Source: an uncultured Bacteroidales bacterium (GTDB taxonomy: Bacteria > Bacteroidota > Bacteroidia > Bacteroidales > Bacteroidaceae). From it: 55,576 nucleotides of DNA. Of the stretch, positions 8,320 through 16,312 are shown one piece after another; positions within the stretch are counted from its first letter, which is position 1, and each line of letters begins with the position of its first letter. Made by a program: the position numbers and the translations under genes. The DNA lies in assembly GCA_902788275.1 (NCBI GenBank), contig CADAJV010000012.1, forward strand, positions 1 through 55,576, given 5' to 3'. The notes under the pieces are model-generated. The model was given only the letters and a program-made list of their open reading frames with translations, ran no database searches and was not told the DNA's origin.

Positions 8320-11142
8320 TCAGTGGGCCTCGAGCCAGTTGTTGCCCCAGCCGCAGTCGGCCAGCAGCGGCACTTTGAGCTCGCAGGCGTGCTCCATCTC
8401 GTGTTTCACAATCTGCTCAACCTTATCCTTTTCATCGGGAAAAACGCTGAAGTTTAGTTCATCGTGCACTTGCAGAATCATCTTTGATTTCAGGTTTTCT
8501 TCTTCAAAGCGGCGGAAGATGTTGACCATGGCAATCTTGATAATGTCGGAGGCTGAGCCCTGTATGGGTGCATTCACGGCGTTGCGCTCGGCATATCCGC
8601 GTACTACCGCATTGTGGGAGGTAATATCTGGCAGATAGCGACGGCGGTGGAAGATTGTCTCGATAAAACCGAGGTTTCTTGCCTTTTCCTTAGCGTTTTC
8701 GATGAAATCACGAATACCAGTGTAGGTATTAAAGTATCCATCGATGAGTTCCTTGGCTTCTGTGCGGCTTACGCCCATGCGTTGCGCTAAGCCAAAGGCG
8801 GATATGCCGTAGATGATGCCGAAGTTGGCTGTCTTGGCTTTGCGGCGCTCATCGGAGGTGACCTCTTCCAAGCTTTTATGGAATATCTTTGCGGCGGTGG
8901 CGGCGTGCACGTCGTTGCCTTGCATAAAGGCGTCAATCATGTGCTCGTCACCCGAAAGGTGGGCCATCACCCGCAGTTCTATTTGCGAATAGTCGGCAGA
9001 GAAAAAGAGTTGTCCTTCTTCGGGTATGAAAGCCTTGCGTATCTCCTTGCCGTCGTCGCCGCGCACGGGTATGTTCTGCAGGTTTGGGTCGCTTGACGAG
9101 AGGCGGCCAGTGGCCGTGACGGCTTGATTAAACGACGAGTGGATGTGACCGGTAGCAGGGTTAATCAGCTTGGGCAGTGCATCCACATAGGTGCCGAGCA
9201 ACTTCTTCATGGCACGGTATTTGAGTATGTTGTCCACTACGGGACTGTCTTGGCGTAGCCCTTCCAGCACCTCTTCGCTGGTTACATATTGCCCTGTCTT
9301 GGTCTTTTTAGCCTTGTCGCTGAGCTGCAGTCGTTCAAAGAGCACCTCGCCCACCTGTTTCGGCGATGAAATGTTGAATTTTACTCCACTCAGCTCATGC
9401 GCCTGCGCCTCATATTCATTCATTCGCGCGGTGAAAAGCTGCGAGGTTTCTTGCAGCGAATCGATGTTAATCCTTACTCCGGTCAGCTCCATGTCGCTCA
9501 GCACCAGGGCCAGCGGCACCTCTGTCTGGGTGTAGAAGGGCAGCACCTGGTCGTTCTCCAGTTTGCGGTGGAGTAGGGGAGCAAGCTGATAGACAGCTTC
9601 CAGCTGACGGGCAAAAAACTCCGATAAAACCGCGCTATTTACCTTGCGGCAGTCTTGGTTGGTCTTCCAGTTTTCGCCAAATACCTGGGCAATGTCCATC
9701 AGCGGCATGCTAAGGTAGTGCTCAGCCAACTGGAGGAGGCCGTGCTGCAGTTCGGGCTGCAGCACATAGTGGGCGAGCATCGTGTCGAAGATTTTGCCCT
9801 TTATCCCGATGCCGGCCTTGCGGAGCATCTGTGCCTGCGGCTTGAGGTCATGGCACAGCTTCTCGGTGCTCTCATTTTCAAACAAAGCTTTGACCCAGGC
9901 ATACACCTGTCCGTGCTCCTTGAAGTTTTCGCCCAGATTGAGGTAGATTTGCTCGCCGTTGTCCAGGCGCAGGGCAAGTCCGCACATTTTTGACTCAATA
10001 GCGCTGGTGGAGGTGCCGGCGACGCTAAAAGCGAATTTTTCCCTGCAAAAAATTTCGGCCAGTTTTTTGGCCTGTTTGCCCTCATCTTCAATGATTTGGC
10101 AATCTACATTTGACGATTGCGCAACAAAATCCTGCGTTTCTACGGGATTGTCTGACCAGTCGTCCGAATCTGAGGCAAACAAATCGAGTTGAATAGGCTC
10201 GCCCCTCTTGGGTTTGGAGGACTGAGCCTTGAGATTTGATGTTTGGGCCTTGTTATTTGATGATGGGGTGGGGGAGTCGTCCACCACCTTCTTGATGAGC
10301 GAGTAGAACTCCAGGTCCTTGAATATCTCGCGCAGTTTATCCTTGTCGGGTTCCTTGCGACGCAGAGCTTCGCTGTCGAAGTCAATGGGCACGTCGGTCT
10401 TTATCTTGACCAGGAACTTGGAGAAGAGCACCTGTTCCTTGTTGGCCTCAATCTTTTCGCGCAGCTTGCCTTTCACCTTGGAGGGGTCTGCGTATATATC
10501 CTCAATGGAGTCGTAGGTCTGCATCAGGGTGCAGGCTGTCTTCTCTCCCACGCCCGGGCAGCCGGGCACATTGTCAACGGCATCACCCATCAGTCCGAGT
10601 ATGTCGATTACCTGGGTGGGGTTCTTGATGCCATACTTGGCGCACACCTCGGCGGGCCCCATCTTCTCGGCGGGCTTGTTGCCGTGGCCGGGCTTGTAGA
10701 TAAGCACATTGTCCCTTACCAGCTGGCCGTAGTCCTTGTCGGGCGTCATCATGTAGGTCAGTATGCCGCGCTGCCCGGCCTGCAGGGCTATGGTGCCAAT
10801 CACATCGTCGGCCTCAAAGCCCGGCACTTCCAGTATGGGAATATTGTATGCGCGAAGGATATCCTTAATCACTGGCACGCTGAAGCGTATGTCCTCGGGC
10901 GTCTCTTCGCGTTGCGCCTTATATTCGGGGTAAGCCTCGTGGCGGAAGGTGCCGCCCTTGGGGTCGAAGGCCACCGCTATATGGGTGGGCTGCTCCTTAT
11001 GCAGGATCTCCTCCAGCGTGTTGACAAAGCCGAAGATGGCAGAAGTGTTCTGTTTTTTTGAGTTTATGCGCGGATTGCTTATCAATGCGTAGTAAGCCCT
11101 ATAAATCAGCGCATAAGCGTCTAAGAGAAATAGCTTTTCCAT
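8320..11142 (-). CDS. polA: DNA polymerase I
   Basis: PolA fills gaps and removes RNA primers in replication and repair. Residues 1 to about 290 are the 5'-3' flap nuclease (LLDAYALIYRAYYALI at the start). A low-complexity linker follows (SNNKAQTSNLKAQSSK), then an exonuclease-like domain and the polymerase core with motif A DYSQIELRVMAHLSGD, motif B RRKAKTANFGIIYG and motif C QVHDELNF. The 3'-5' exonuclease signatures look eroded: VAGTS where DTETT is expected, CHDLKPQ for the second motif, and no YxxxD in the third, so proofreading is probably absent. At 940 residues it is full length. It is divergent from the polyprenyl synthase gene. Confidence 0.96.
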   Translation of the reverse strand: MEKLFLLDAYALIYRAYYALISNPRINSKKQNTSAIFGFVNTLEEILHKEQPTHIAVAFDPKGGTFRHEAYPEYKAQREETPEDIRFSVPVIKDILRAYNIPILEVPGFEADDVIGTIALQAGQRGILTYMMTPDKDYGQLVRDNVLIYKPGHGNKPAEKMGPAEVCAKYGIKNPTQVIDILGLMGDAVDNVPGCPGVGEKTACTLMQTYDSIEDIYADPSKVKGKLREKIEANKEQVLFSKFLVKIKTDVPIDFDSEALRRKEPDKDKLREIFKDLEFYSLIKKVVDDSPTPSSNNKAQTSNLKAQSSKPKRGEPIQLDLFASDSDDWSDNPVETQDFVAQSSNVDCQIIEDEGKQAKKLAEIFCREKFAFSVAGTSTSAIESKMCGLALRLDNGEQIYLNLGENFKEHGQVYAWVKALFENESTEKLCHDLKPQAQMLRKAGIGIKGKIFDTMLAHYVLQPELQHGLLQLAEHYLSMPLMDIAQVFGENWKTNQDCRKVNSAVLSEFFARQLEAVYQLAPLLHRKLENDQVLPFYTQTEVPLALVLSDMELTGVRINIDSLQETSQLFTARMNEYEAQAHELSGVKFNISSPKQVGEVLFERLQLSDKAKKTKTGQYVTSEEVLEGLRQDSPVVDNILKYRAMKKLLGTYVDALPKLINPATGHIHSSFNQAVTATGRLSSSDPNLQNIPVRGDDGKEIRKAFIPEEGQLFFSADYSQIELRVMAHLSGDEHMIDAFMQGNDVHAATAAKIFHKSLEEVTSDERRKAKTANFGIIYGISAFGLAQRMGVSRTEAKELIDGYFNTYTGIRDFIENAKEKARNLGFIETIFHRRRYLPDITSHNAVVRGYAERNAVNAPIQGSASDIIKIAMVNIFRRFEEENLKSKMILQVHDELNFSVFPDEKDKVEQIVKHEMEHACELKVPLLADCGWGNNWLEAH

Positions 11143-11206
11143 ATCGCGAGTGAATTTTGTCGGTAAAATTACGCAATTATTGCGACTTCAACCGCCGATT
11201 TATTGC

Positions 11207-11214
11207 TAAATTTG
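11207..11214 (+). promoter_or_regulatory. -7 element upstream of the polyprenyl synthase gene
   Basis: TAAATTTG fits the Bacteroidetes -7 box and lies 20 bases before the GTG start at 11234. No clear TTTG box sits at the right distance, so this is a weaker call than the other promoters. Confidence 0.5.
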
Positions 11215-11233
11215 CTTTCAAAAGAATTCTGAC

Positions 11234-12205
11234 GTGGACAAACTTTCAATTATACGCCAGCCGATAGAGGCCGAGCTGAAGCGATTTGCCCAGCTCTTTG
11301 ATGAAACTATGAATGAGGCTGACGGCCTGCTGGGCCGCATATGCCAGGGTATAGCCGAGCGCAAGGGCAAGCTTATGCGCCCCATTCTCCTGATGCTTGT
11401 GGCCAAGGAGTGGGGTGAAGTCAGCATGGCTGCCTACCGCGCCGCCCTCACCCTGGAGTTGCTGCACAATGCCTCGCTCGTCCATGACGACATAGTCGAT
11501 GAGAGCGACATGCGCCGCGGCCGCCCATCTGTGCGCTCCATCTATGGCAACAAGACCGCTGTGCTCGCCGGCGACTATCTGCTCTCCTCCGCCCTCGACA
11601 GTGCAGCGCTCAGCGGCGACATCAAGATAGTCAACAATGTCTCCCTGCTCGGCAAGCAGCTCAGCGAGGGCGAGCTCCTGCAGCTCTTCAATACGCAAAA
11701 TACCGATTTCAGCGAGGAGAAATACTACCATATCATCCGCCTCAAGACAGCCTCGCTCTTCTCTGCTGCCACGCGCATCGGTGCCATCTCCTCCGGTGCC
11801 GGCGACGATGACGTGAAGCAGATGGACCGCCTTGGCGACATCATCGGACTCTGCTTCCAGATACGCGATGATATCTTCGACTACTACGACAACGATACCG
11901 GCAAACCCTCCGGCAACGACATGCTTGAGGGTAAGCTAACCCTGCCGGTCCTCTATGTGCTCAACACCACCAACGATGAGGCCCTCCGCGCCATCGCCAC
12001 GCGTGTGCGTGCCGGCTCCGCTACGGCCGATGAGATAGCTATCCTTGTAAGCGCCACCAAGGAGCAGGGCGGCATCCGCTACGCCAACGACCAGATGGAG
12101 CGTCTTTCCCTCGAGGCTAAGGCCCTCATCTCCAACTTCCGCAACCCCGAGGTCAAGCAGGCCCTCAGCCTCTACATCGACTTCGTGAGCGAGCGCACCA
12201 ACTGA
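11234..12205 (+). CDS. Trans-polyprenyl diphosphate synthase (octaprenyl/nonaprenyl type)
   Basis: This is a class I all-trans prenyltransferase that extends farnesyl or geranylgeranyl diphosphate with isopentenyl diphosphate to make the long side chain of menaquinone. Both aspartate-rich motifs that bind Mg-diphosphate are visible: HDDIVDESDMRRGRPSV (first DDxxD region, about residues 82-98) and QIRDDIFDYYDN (second). The 323-residue length fits the IspB/HepT group. The start is GTG at 11234, preceded by a -7 box. A rho-independent terminator closes the unit. The product chain length cannot be read from sequence, so no symbol is given. Confidence 0.9.
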   Translation: MDKLSIIRQPIEAELKRFAQLFDETMNEADGLLGRICQGIAERKGKLMRPILLMLVAKEWGEVSMAAYRAALTLELLHNASLVHDDIVDESDMRRGRPSVRSIYGNKTAVLAGDYLLSSALDSAALSGDIKIVNNVSLLGKQLSEGELLQLFNTQNTDFSEEKYYHIIRLKTASLFSAATRIGAISSGAGDDDVKQMDRLGDIIGLCFQIRDDIFDYYDNDTGKPSGNDMLEGKLTLPVLYVLNTTNDEALRAIATRVRAGSATADEIAILVSATKEQGGIRYANDQMERLSLEAKALISNFRNPEVKQALSLYIDFVSERTN

Positions 12206-12255
12206 CGGCGCCCCGGCAAGAATAGACAGTCTATCCCTACATTTATATATTATAA

Positions 12256-12297
12256 CGTGCATCCCCAAGACAGAATTCTTCGGATGCACGCTTTTTG
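12256..12297 (+). terminator. Rho-independent terminator after the polyprenyl synthase gene
   Basis: CGTGCATCC (12256-12264) pairs with GGATGCACG (12282-12290) and is followed by CTTTTTGT. It separates the core gene from the accessory islet that starts just beyond. Confidence 0.85.
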
Positions 12298-12351
12298 TAC
12301 CGATAATTTGAAATAAAGGTGCAGAATATAGTGCCTTTCAGAAGAAATTGT

Positions 12352-12359
12352 TATTTTTG
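12352..12359 (+). promoter_or_regulatory. Possible -7 element driving the islet leader RNA
   Basis: TATTTTTG matches the Bacteroidetes -7 box and would place the start site at the foot of the first leader hairpin, around 12364. No TTTG box is seen at the expected distance, so support is partial. Confidence 0.4.
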
Positions 12360-12363
12360 CCGT

Positions 12364-12645
12364 GAGTTGCTGTGCTCTTAGCGAAGAGACGCAACTCTTT
12401 AATGGAATATTAACAAGCGTTTGCTGTTATTCGGAACATCTTAGAATCTACCACATTCAAAAGACACAAAATCCGAAAGAATAAGTTTGCAAACGTCTGT
12501 GCGTTTTGCATAGGCGTGACTTATCTGGATTTTGTAGGCTTGTGGTAGAGCCTTAAGGTGTAGATGAAAGATCGTCTATGCTTCTTTTGTGCTCTTCACT
12601 TGCCTGCGTTCCTCCGAAGATAAGCGACGCACAAAAGCATAGCGC
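12364..12645 (+). ncRNA. Structured leader RNA ahead of the methyltransferase (three hairpins)
   Basis: There is no open frame here, but three strong stem-loops lie in series. Hairpin 1: GAGTTGC (12364-12370) with GCAACTC (12391-12397), and CTCTT with AAGAG inside it. Hairpin 2 spans 12440-12557 as one long interrupted stem: CTACCACA (12448-12455)/TGTGGTAG (12541-12548), ACAAAATCC (12466-12474)/GGATTTTGT (12527-12535), ATAAGT (12481-12486)/ACTTAT (12519-12524), and TGCAAA/TTTGCA at the tip. Hairpin 3: CTATGC plus TTTTGTGC (12576-12592) with GCACAAAA plus GCATAG (12629-12642), ending three bases before the ATG. It could be a cis-acting regulator or a separate small RNA; it matches no RNA family I can name. 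Confidence 0.6.
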
Positions 12646-13758
12646 ATGGCAAACACAAACTTAGCAAATGCAAAGACGGCAAAGAACGATGAGTTTTATA
12701 CGCAATATCAAGATATTCAGAAGGAGATAAACGCCTATCTGGAATATGACCCGAATGTGTTTCGTGGCAAGACGGTGCTGTTGCCTTGCGACGACCCAGA
12801 GTGGAGTAACTTCACCAAGTTCTTCGCTCAGAACTTTGAAGCCTTTGGATTAAAAAAGCTGATTAGTACGAGTTATGCCGTTGACTCAAAACGGATAAAG
12901 GACTGGCAACCGACACTGTTTGAAACAGAAAGTCCTTATTACGATGCGGACAAGAGCCGTACACATGGAAAGATATTCGTTTTAGATAAAGACATTAACG
13001 GAGATGGGCGTTTCAATATCAACGACTTGCAATGGTCGTATCTTGAAGGTGACGGTGATTTTCGCAGTGAAGAAGTAAAAGCACTGCGAGACGAAGCGGA
13101 TATTATCATTACTAATCCGCCATTCTCACTATTTAGGGAGTTTATGGCATGGATTATGGAAGCAGGAAAGCAATTTATCATTATTGGAAATCAAAATGCT
13201 GTGTCATACAAGGAGATATTTCCTTTAATAAAAAACAATAAGGTTTGGTTCGGGGTTGGTTTTAAGGGTGGAGCAACACATTTTATCAGCAATTATCAAG
13301 ACATAGCAACTGCTGGAAATCATATAGAGGGAATGATAAGAGTATCAGGGGTAGTTTGGTACACAAATATAGACCATGGTCGCCGCCACGAATACCTGCC
13401 TTTGATGACAATGGAGGATAATATTATGTACTCTAAGCATAAGGAAATAAGAGGAAAGGGATATATCCATTATGAAAACTATGATGCGATAGATGTCCCT
13501 TATACAGATGCAATTCCTGCTGATTATGAGGGGATGATGGGGGTTCCAAGAACCTTTCTTGATAAGTATTGTCCGGAACAGTTTGAGATTATTGGTAATG
13601 CGGAAGGAGATGCAGGCAAAGAGCTTGGTTTTAAGCCTTATCCACGTGAATTAAGGAAACTGAACAAAAGTCTTAGAGATGGACAACCTTATTATTTTGA
13701 TGAAAATGGTGTTCCGCAAAAACCTTTTGGTAGAATTATAATCCGCAAAAAACAATAG
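12646..13758 (+). CDS. EcoRI-family adenine-specific DNA methyltransferase
   Basis: The 370-residue protein resembles the M.EcoRI family of N6-adenine methyltransferases. The catalytic motif NPPF is at residues 157-160, preceded by ADIIIT as in the DPPY/NPPF group. An N-terminal [10 protein letters not shown] (15-24) is typical of this family, and LLPCDDP (45-51) is the likely S-adenosylmethionine motif. It starts three bases after hairpin 3 of the leader, so its ribosome-binding region is paired in that fold. The stop is followed after two bases by the DUF262-HNH gene, so the two are translated together. Base composition is more AT-rich than the flanking genes, suggesting acquisition. The recognition sequence is unknown, and no classical EcoRI endonuclease is present. 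Confidence 0.87.
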   Translation: MANTNLANAKTAKNDEFYTQYQDIQKEINAYLEYDPNVFRGKTVLLPCDDPEWSNFTKFFAQNFEAFGLKKLISTSYAVDSKRIKDWQPTLFETESPYYDADKSRTHGKIFVLDKDINGDGRFNINDLQWSYLEGDGDFRSEEVKALRDEADIIITNPPFSLFREFMAWIMEAGKQFIIIGNQNAVSYKEIFPLIKNNKVWFGVGFKGGATHFISNYQDIATAGNHIEGMIRVSGVVWYTNIDHGRRHEYLPLMTMEDNIMYSKHKEIRGKGYIHYENYDAIDVPYTDAIPADYEGMMGVPRTFLDKYCPEQFEIIGNAEGDAGKELGFKPYPRELRKLNKSLRDGQPYYFDENGVPQKPFGRIIIRKKQ

Positions 13759-13760
13759 CG

Positions 13761-14936
13761 ATGCAAACGACATTACTAACCGACCTTACGGTCAAAGAGA
13801 TTTGTGAGGGCTTTGTTTACAATCAGTTGGAAGGCAAAGGCCTGTTTGGGTGGTCTGGCAAACTGACTATCCAGCCGGAGTATCAGCGTAATTACCTCTA
13901 TGCAGAAAACGAAGGCAAGAAGGAAATGGCTGTCATAGATAGTATGCTGAAAGGTTATCCTATTGGTCTCATATATTTCAACGAACCCGAAGATGGCAAA
14001 TATGAGATACTTGACGGACAACAGCGCATAACAAGTATAGGACGATTCGTTACGGGCAAGTTTGCTATCAAGGACAAGTTCGGAATGGAGCAATACTTTA
14101 CTGGCCTAACCAAAGAGGAACAAGAAAAGATAAACTCCTATAGATTGCTTGTCTATGTTTGCAATGGCACAGAAAAGGACATCAAAGAATGGTTTGAAAC
14201 AATCAACATTGCTGGTGTGCCATTGAACAAGCAGGAACTTCTCAATGCCACGTATAGCGGCCCATTTGTGACGGAAGCTAAGAAAGTATATAGCAACTCT
14301 CGTAGTCCGCAATTGCAGAAGTGGGGCTGCTACATCAAAGGCAATGCCAACCGTCAAGACATTCTTCATGCGGCACTTGCATGGGTGGCAAAAGGAGAAG
14401 AAAACGTTGGCGGCTACATGAGCCAGCATCGTTACGAAAATAGTATTGAGGAATTGCAGACCTATTTTGACACTGTAATAGAATGGGCTAAAACGTTGTT
14501 CGGCGAGACAAAAGATGAAATGAGAGGTTTGGAATGGGGAGCCTTTTACGAGAAGTACCATTCCAATTCTTACAACCCAGCCAAATTACAACAGCGAGTA
14601 AATGAACTATATGCTGACGAATATGTAACAAACAAGCGCGGTATCTTTGAGTATGTGCTCGGTGGAGAAATAGAGCAGAGTCTGCTAAATATCCGCATCT
14701 TTGAGGATAGCGTGAAGAAAACAGTGTATGCCCGTCAGACGAATGAGGCCAAAGAGCAAGGAGTTAGCAATTGCCCAGAGTGCGCCAAAGGACATGAGAA
14801 TGTTCGCACCAAGATTTACAAGTTCAACGAAATGGATGCCGACCATGTGACTGCATGGAGCAAGGGTGGCAGCACGGATATTGAGAACTGCCAGATGCTG
14901 TGCAAGACTCATAACAGAGCGAAAGGAAATAGATAA
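13761..14936 (+). CDS. DUF262 (GmrS-like) and HNH nuclease fusion protein
   Basis: This 391-residue protein has an N-terminal DUF262 domain: [10 protein letters not shown] at 38-47 and the signature DGQQR at 85-89, which in GmrSD/BrxU-type enzymes forms a nucleotide-hydrolysing ParB/sulfiredoxin-like site. The C-terminus is a classical HNH nuclease: zinc cysteines C338 and C341, the D361-H362 pair, N376, and the C377..C381..H384 finish. Starting two bases after an adenine methyltransferase, it is the natural candidate for the restriction half of a modification-linked system. Alternatively it may cut modified DNA, as type IV enzymes do. The pairing is visible in sequence; the defence role is inferred. 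Confidence 0.82.
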   Translation: MQTTLLTDLTVKEICEGFVYNQLEGKGLFGWSGKLTIQPEYQRNYLYAENEGKKEMAVIDSMLKGYPIGLIYFNEPEDGKYEILDGQQRITSIGRFVTGKFAIKDKFGMEQYFTGLTKEEQEKINSYRLLVYVCNGTEKDIKEWFETINIAGVPLNKQELLNATYSGPFVTEAKKVYSNSRSPQLQKWGCYIKGNANRQDILHAALAWVAKGEENVGGYMSQHRYENSIEELQTYFDTVIEWAKTLFGETKDEMRGLEWGAFYEKYHSNSYNPAKLQQRVNELYADEYVTNKRGIFEYVLGGEIEQSLLNIRIFEDSVKKTVYARQTNEAKEQGVSNCPECAKGHENVRTKIYKFNEMDADHVTAWSKGGSTDIENCQMLCKTHNRAKGNR

Positions 14937-14954
14937 TTAAAATAATTGAAAAAG

Positions 14955-15518
14955 ATGAAAAAGGTTTTTGTTTTATTGTTTTTAGGTGTTTCTTTGTTTT
15001 CCTTCGGGCAAAAATGGACAAGAGAACACATCAAAGCAGATGCCATGGCTGGTAACCCAGAAGGAGAGAAGTTCACATGGCAACATGGTGACACTATTGT
15101 TACCATTTGGAGTTATGGTTATGATTGGAGAATAACAGATGGGCATACGCGCTTTTTTCCAGACTCTCGAGAAAACTATATAAGGGTGCCAGGCAAACGA
15201 TATGGAGATACTCAAAGAAAGATGATGTTGCCTTCAGATATAAGTGCAATTGGCGCACAAAATATTGAGGGAATAGCTGATTTCGGTTTCTATGATGCAC
15301 AAGGAAATCTTGAAAAGCATGATAAAGATAGTCGTATAGAATTAACAGATTCGTGTAAGATAATTCGTCTTCCGATATCGCCTAAGTTAAAAGTAAAAAA
15401 AGGTGCTTTTCGGTTTGCAGAATGGTTGCGCAGCGGGCAGGGATATGCTCGAATAAGAATTGTTAAGATGGACGGGGAGTATTTTGATTTGTCAATACCT
15501 TGTCTAAAGAAGTTTTAA
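14955..15518 (+). CDS. Small exported protein of unknown function
   Basis: A 187-residue protein starts at the ATG 14955; an in-frame TTG nine bases earlier is less likely. MKKVFVLLFLGVSLFSFG is a convincing signal peptide, with probable cleavage before QKWTREH. No lipobox is seen. The mature part is hydrophilic, with several aromatic and charged stretches, and I recognise no domain. It starts 18 bases after the DUF262-HNH gene and shares the AT-rich composition of the islet, so it may have arrived with it, although an exported product does not obviously fit a restriction system. A strong hairpin terminator lies about 115 bases downstream. Confidence 0.65.
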   Translation: MKKVFVLLFLGVSLFSFGQKWTREHIKADAMAGNPEGEKFTWQHGDTIVTIWSYGYDWRITDGHTRFFPDSRENYIRVPGKRYGDTQRKMMLPSDISAIGAQNIEGIADFGFYDAQGNLEKHDKDSRIELTDSCKIIRLPISPKLKVKKGAFRFAEWLRSGQGYARIRIVKMDGEYFDLSIPCLKKF

Positions 15519-15634
15519 AAGTTCCCGGCACGTACAAAAGAAAATGCTGGGCAAGCGACATGATTAAAATGGCAATTGTCCATGCGGATTCCTGATGTCT
15601 AAATCAATTCATGCAGTGGCGAAAGGATAATTGT

Positions 15635-15661
15635 CCTGCCTCTCCCGTGCGGAGAGGCAGG
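15635..15661 (+). terminator. Terminator closing the methyltransferase islet
   Basis: A perfect 10-bp stem, CCTGCCTCTC (15635-15644) with GAGAGGCAGG (15652-15661), closes on a seven-base loop and is followed by a T-rich tract. Confidence 0.75.
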
Positions 15662-15693
15662 GCTATTTATTTGTCAGCATCATTTTGCTTTGG

Positions 15694-16113
15694 GCGTGGG
15701 CGTTGCTTTTATTTGCGAGGGGAGCAGAAATAACTGCGAGGAAAGCTGGCGTAATCGCGTGAAAGCATGGTTTTGTAGCGCGGAGCCGTAAGATAAACGC
15801 GAGCTCATGGCAAAATTCCTAAAGAATTTTCAAACGTTTCTAAGGAATTTTTAAAGATTACTTAGAAATAAATAAAAACTCCTTAGGAATTATGAAAAAT
15901 TCCTTAAGAATTATTTCAAATTCCTTAAGAATTTTTGAAAATTTCTAAAGAATTTTCGCGGGAGCTCGCGATAAGATTACGGCACCTCGCGATATAAGCA
16001 CGGGAGGACGCGATTAAAATGTGGGAGGACGCGATTAAAATGTGGGAGCACGCGATTAAAATGTGGGAGCACGCGATGAAATGGCGGCTGCACGGCTTTA
16101 CGGATGCAGAGCT
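15694..16113. repeat. 420-bp non-coding region with unbroken 21-bp periodicity
   Basis: The sequence divides into 20 consecutive 21-bp units without insertion or deletion. The start of each unit carries a repeated landmark: GCG(A/T)GG at 15694-15799, TTAAGAATT/TAAGGAATT at 15820-15945, and CGCGAT at 15967-16072, where three units (16009-16071) are nearly identical with core CGCGATTAAAATGTGGGAG. Unit content shifts from GC-type to AT-type and back while the phase is kept. Twenty-one bases is two DNA turns or seven codons. The region lies between converging genes; a 92-codon minus-strand frame covers only part of it and stops inside the AT-rich units. Confidence 0.8.
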
Positions 16114-16312
16114 CAGAAGGTGGGATTCCGAAAACAAGGAATAAGAGGAAAAGGTCGAAAAAGAATTGTGGGGGCTTGTTAAGAATGTCTGTTTCTTAAA
16201 CACGAATTCCCGTGAATGGCTCGCGAATTATCAATAATTCGTAATGAAAAATCTGCAAAGAAACCGTATAAGCTAACTCCTTGTTAACTTGTTAATTAAT
16301 TCTGTAATTGTG

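Noticed and set aside
12440-12557. 6S RNA, RNase P RNA or tmRNA
   Set aside because: The long hairpin recalls 6S RNA in outline, but there is no typical closing-stem and bubble layout, and none of the sequence signatures of RNase P RNA or tmRNA is present.
15925-16203. 92-codon minus-strand frame with SHILIA(C/S) heptads
   Set aside because: It reads through only part of the 21-bp array and stops inside it; the period continues beyond the frame, so the DNA repeat is the better explanation.
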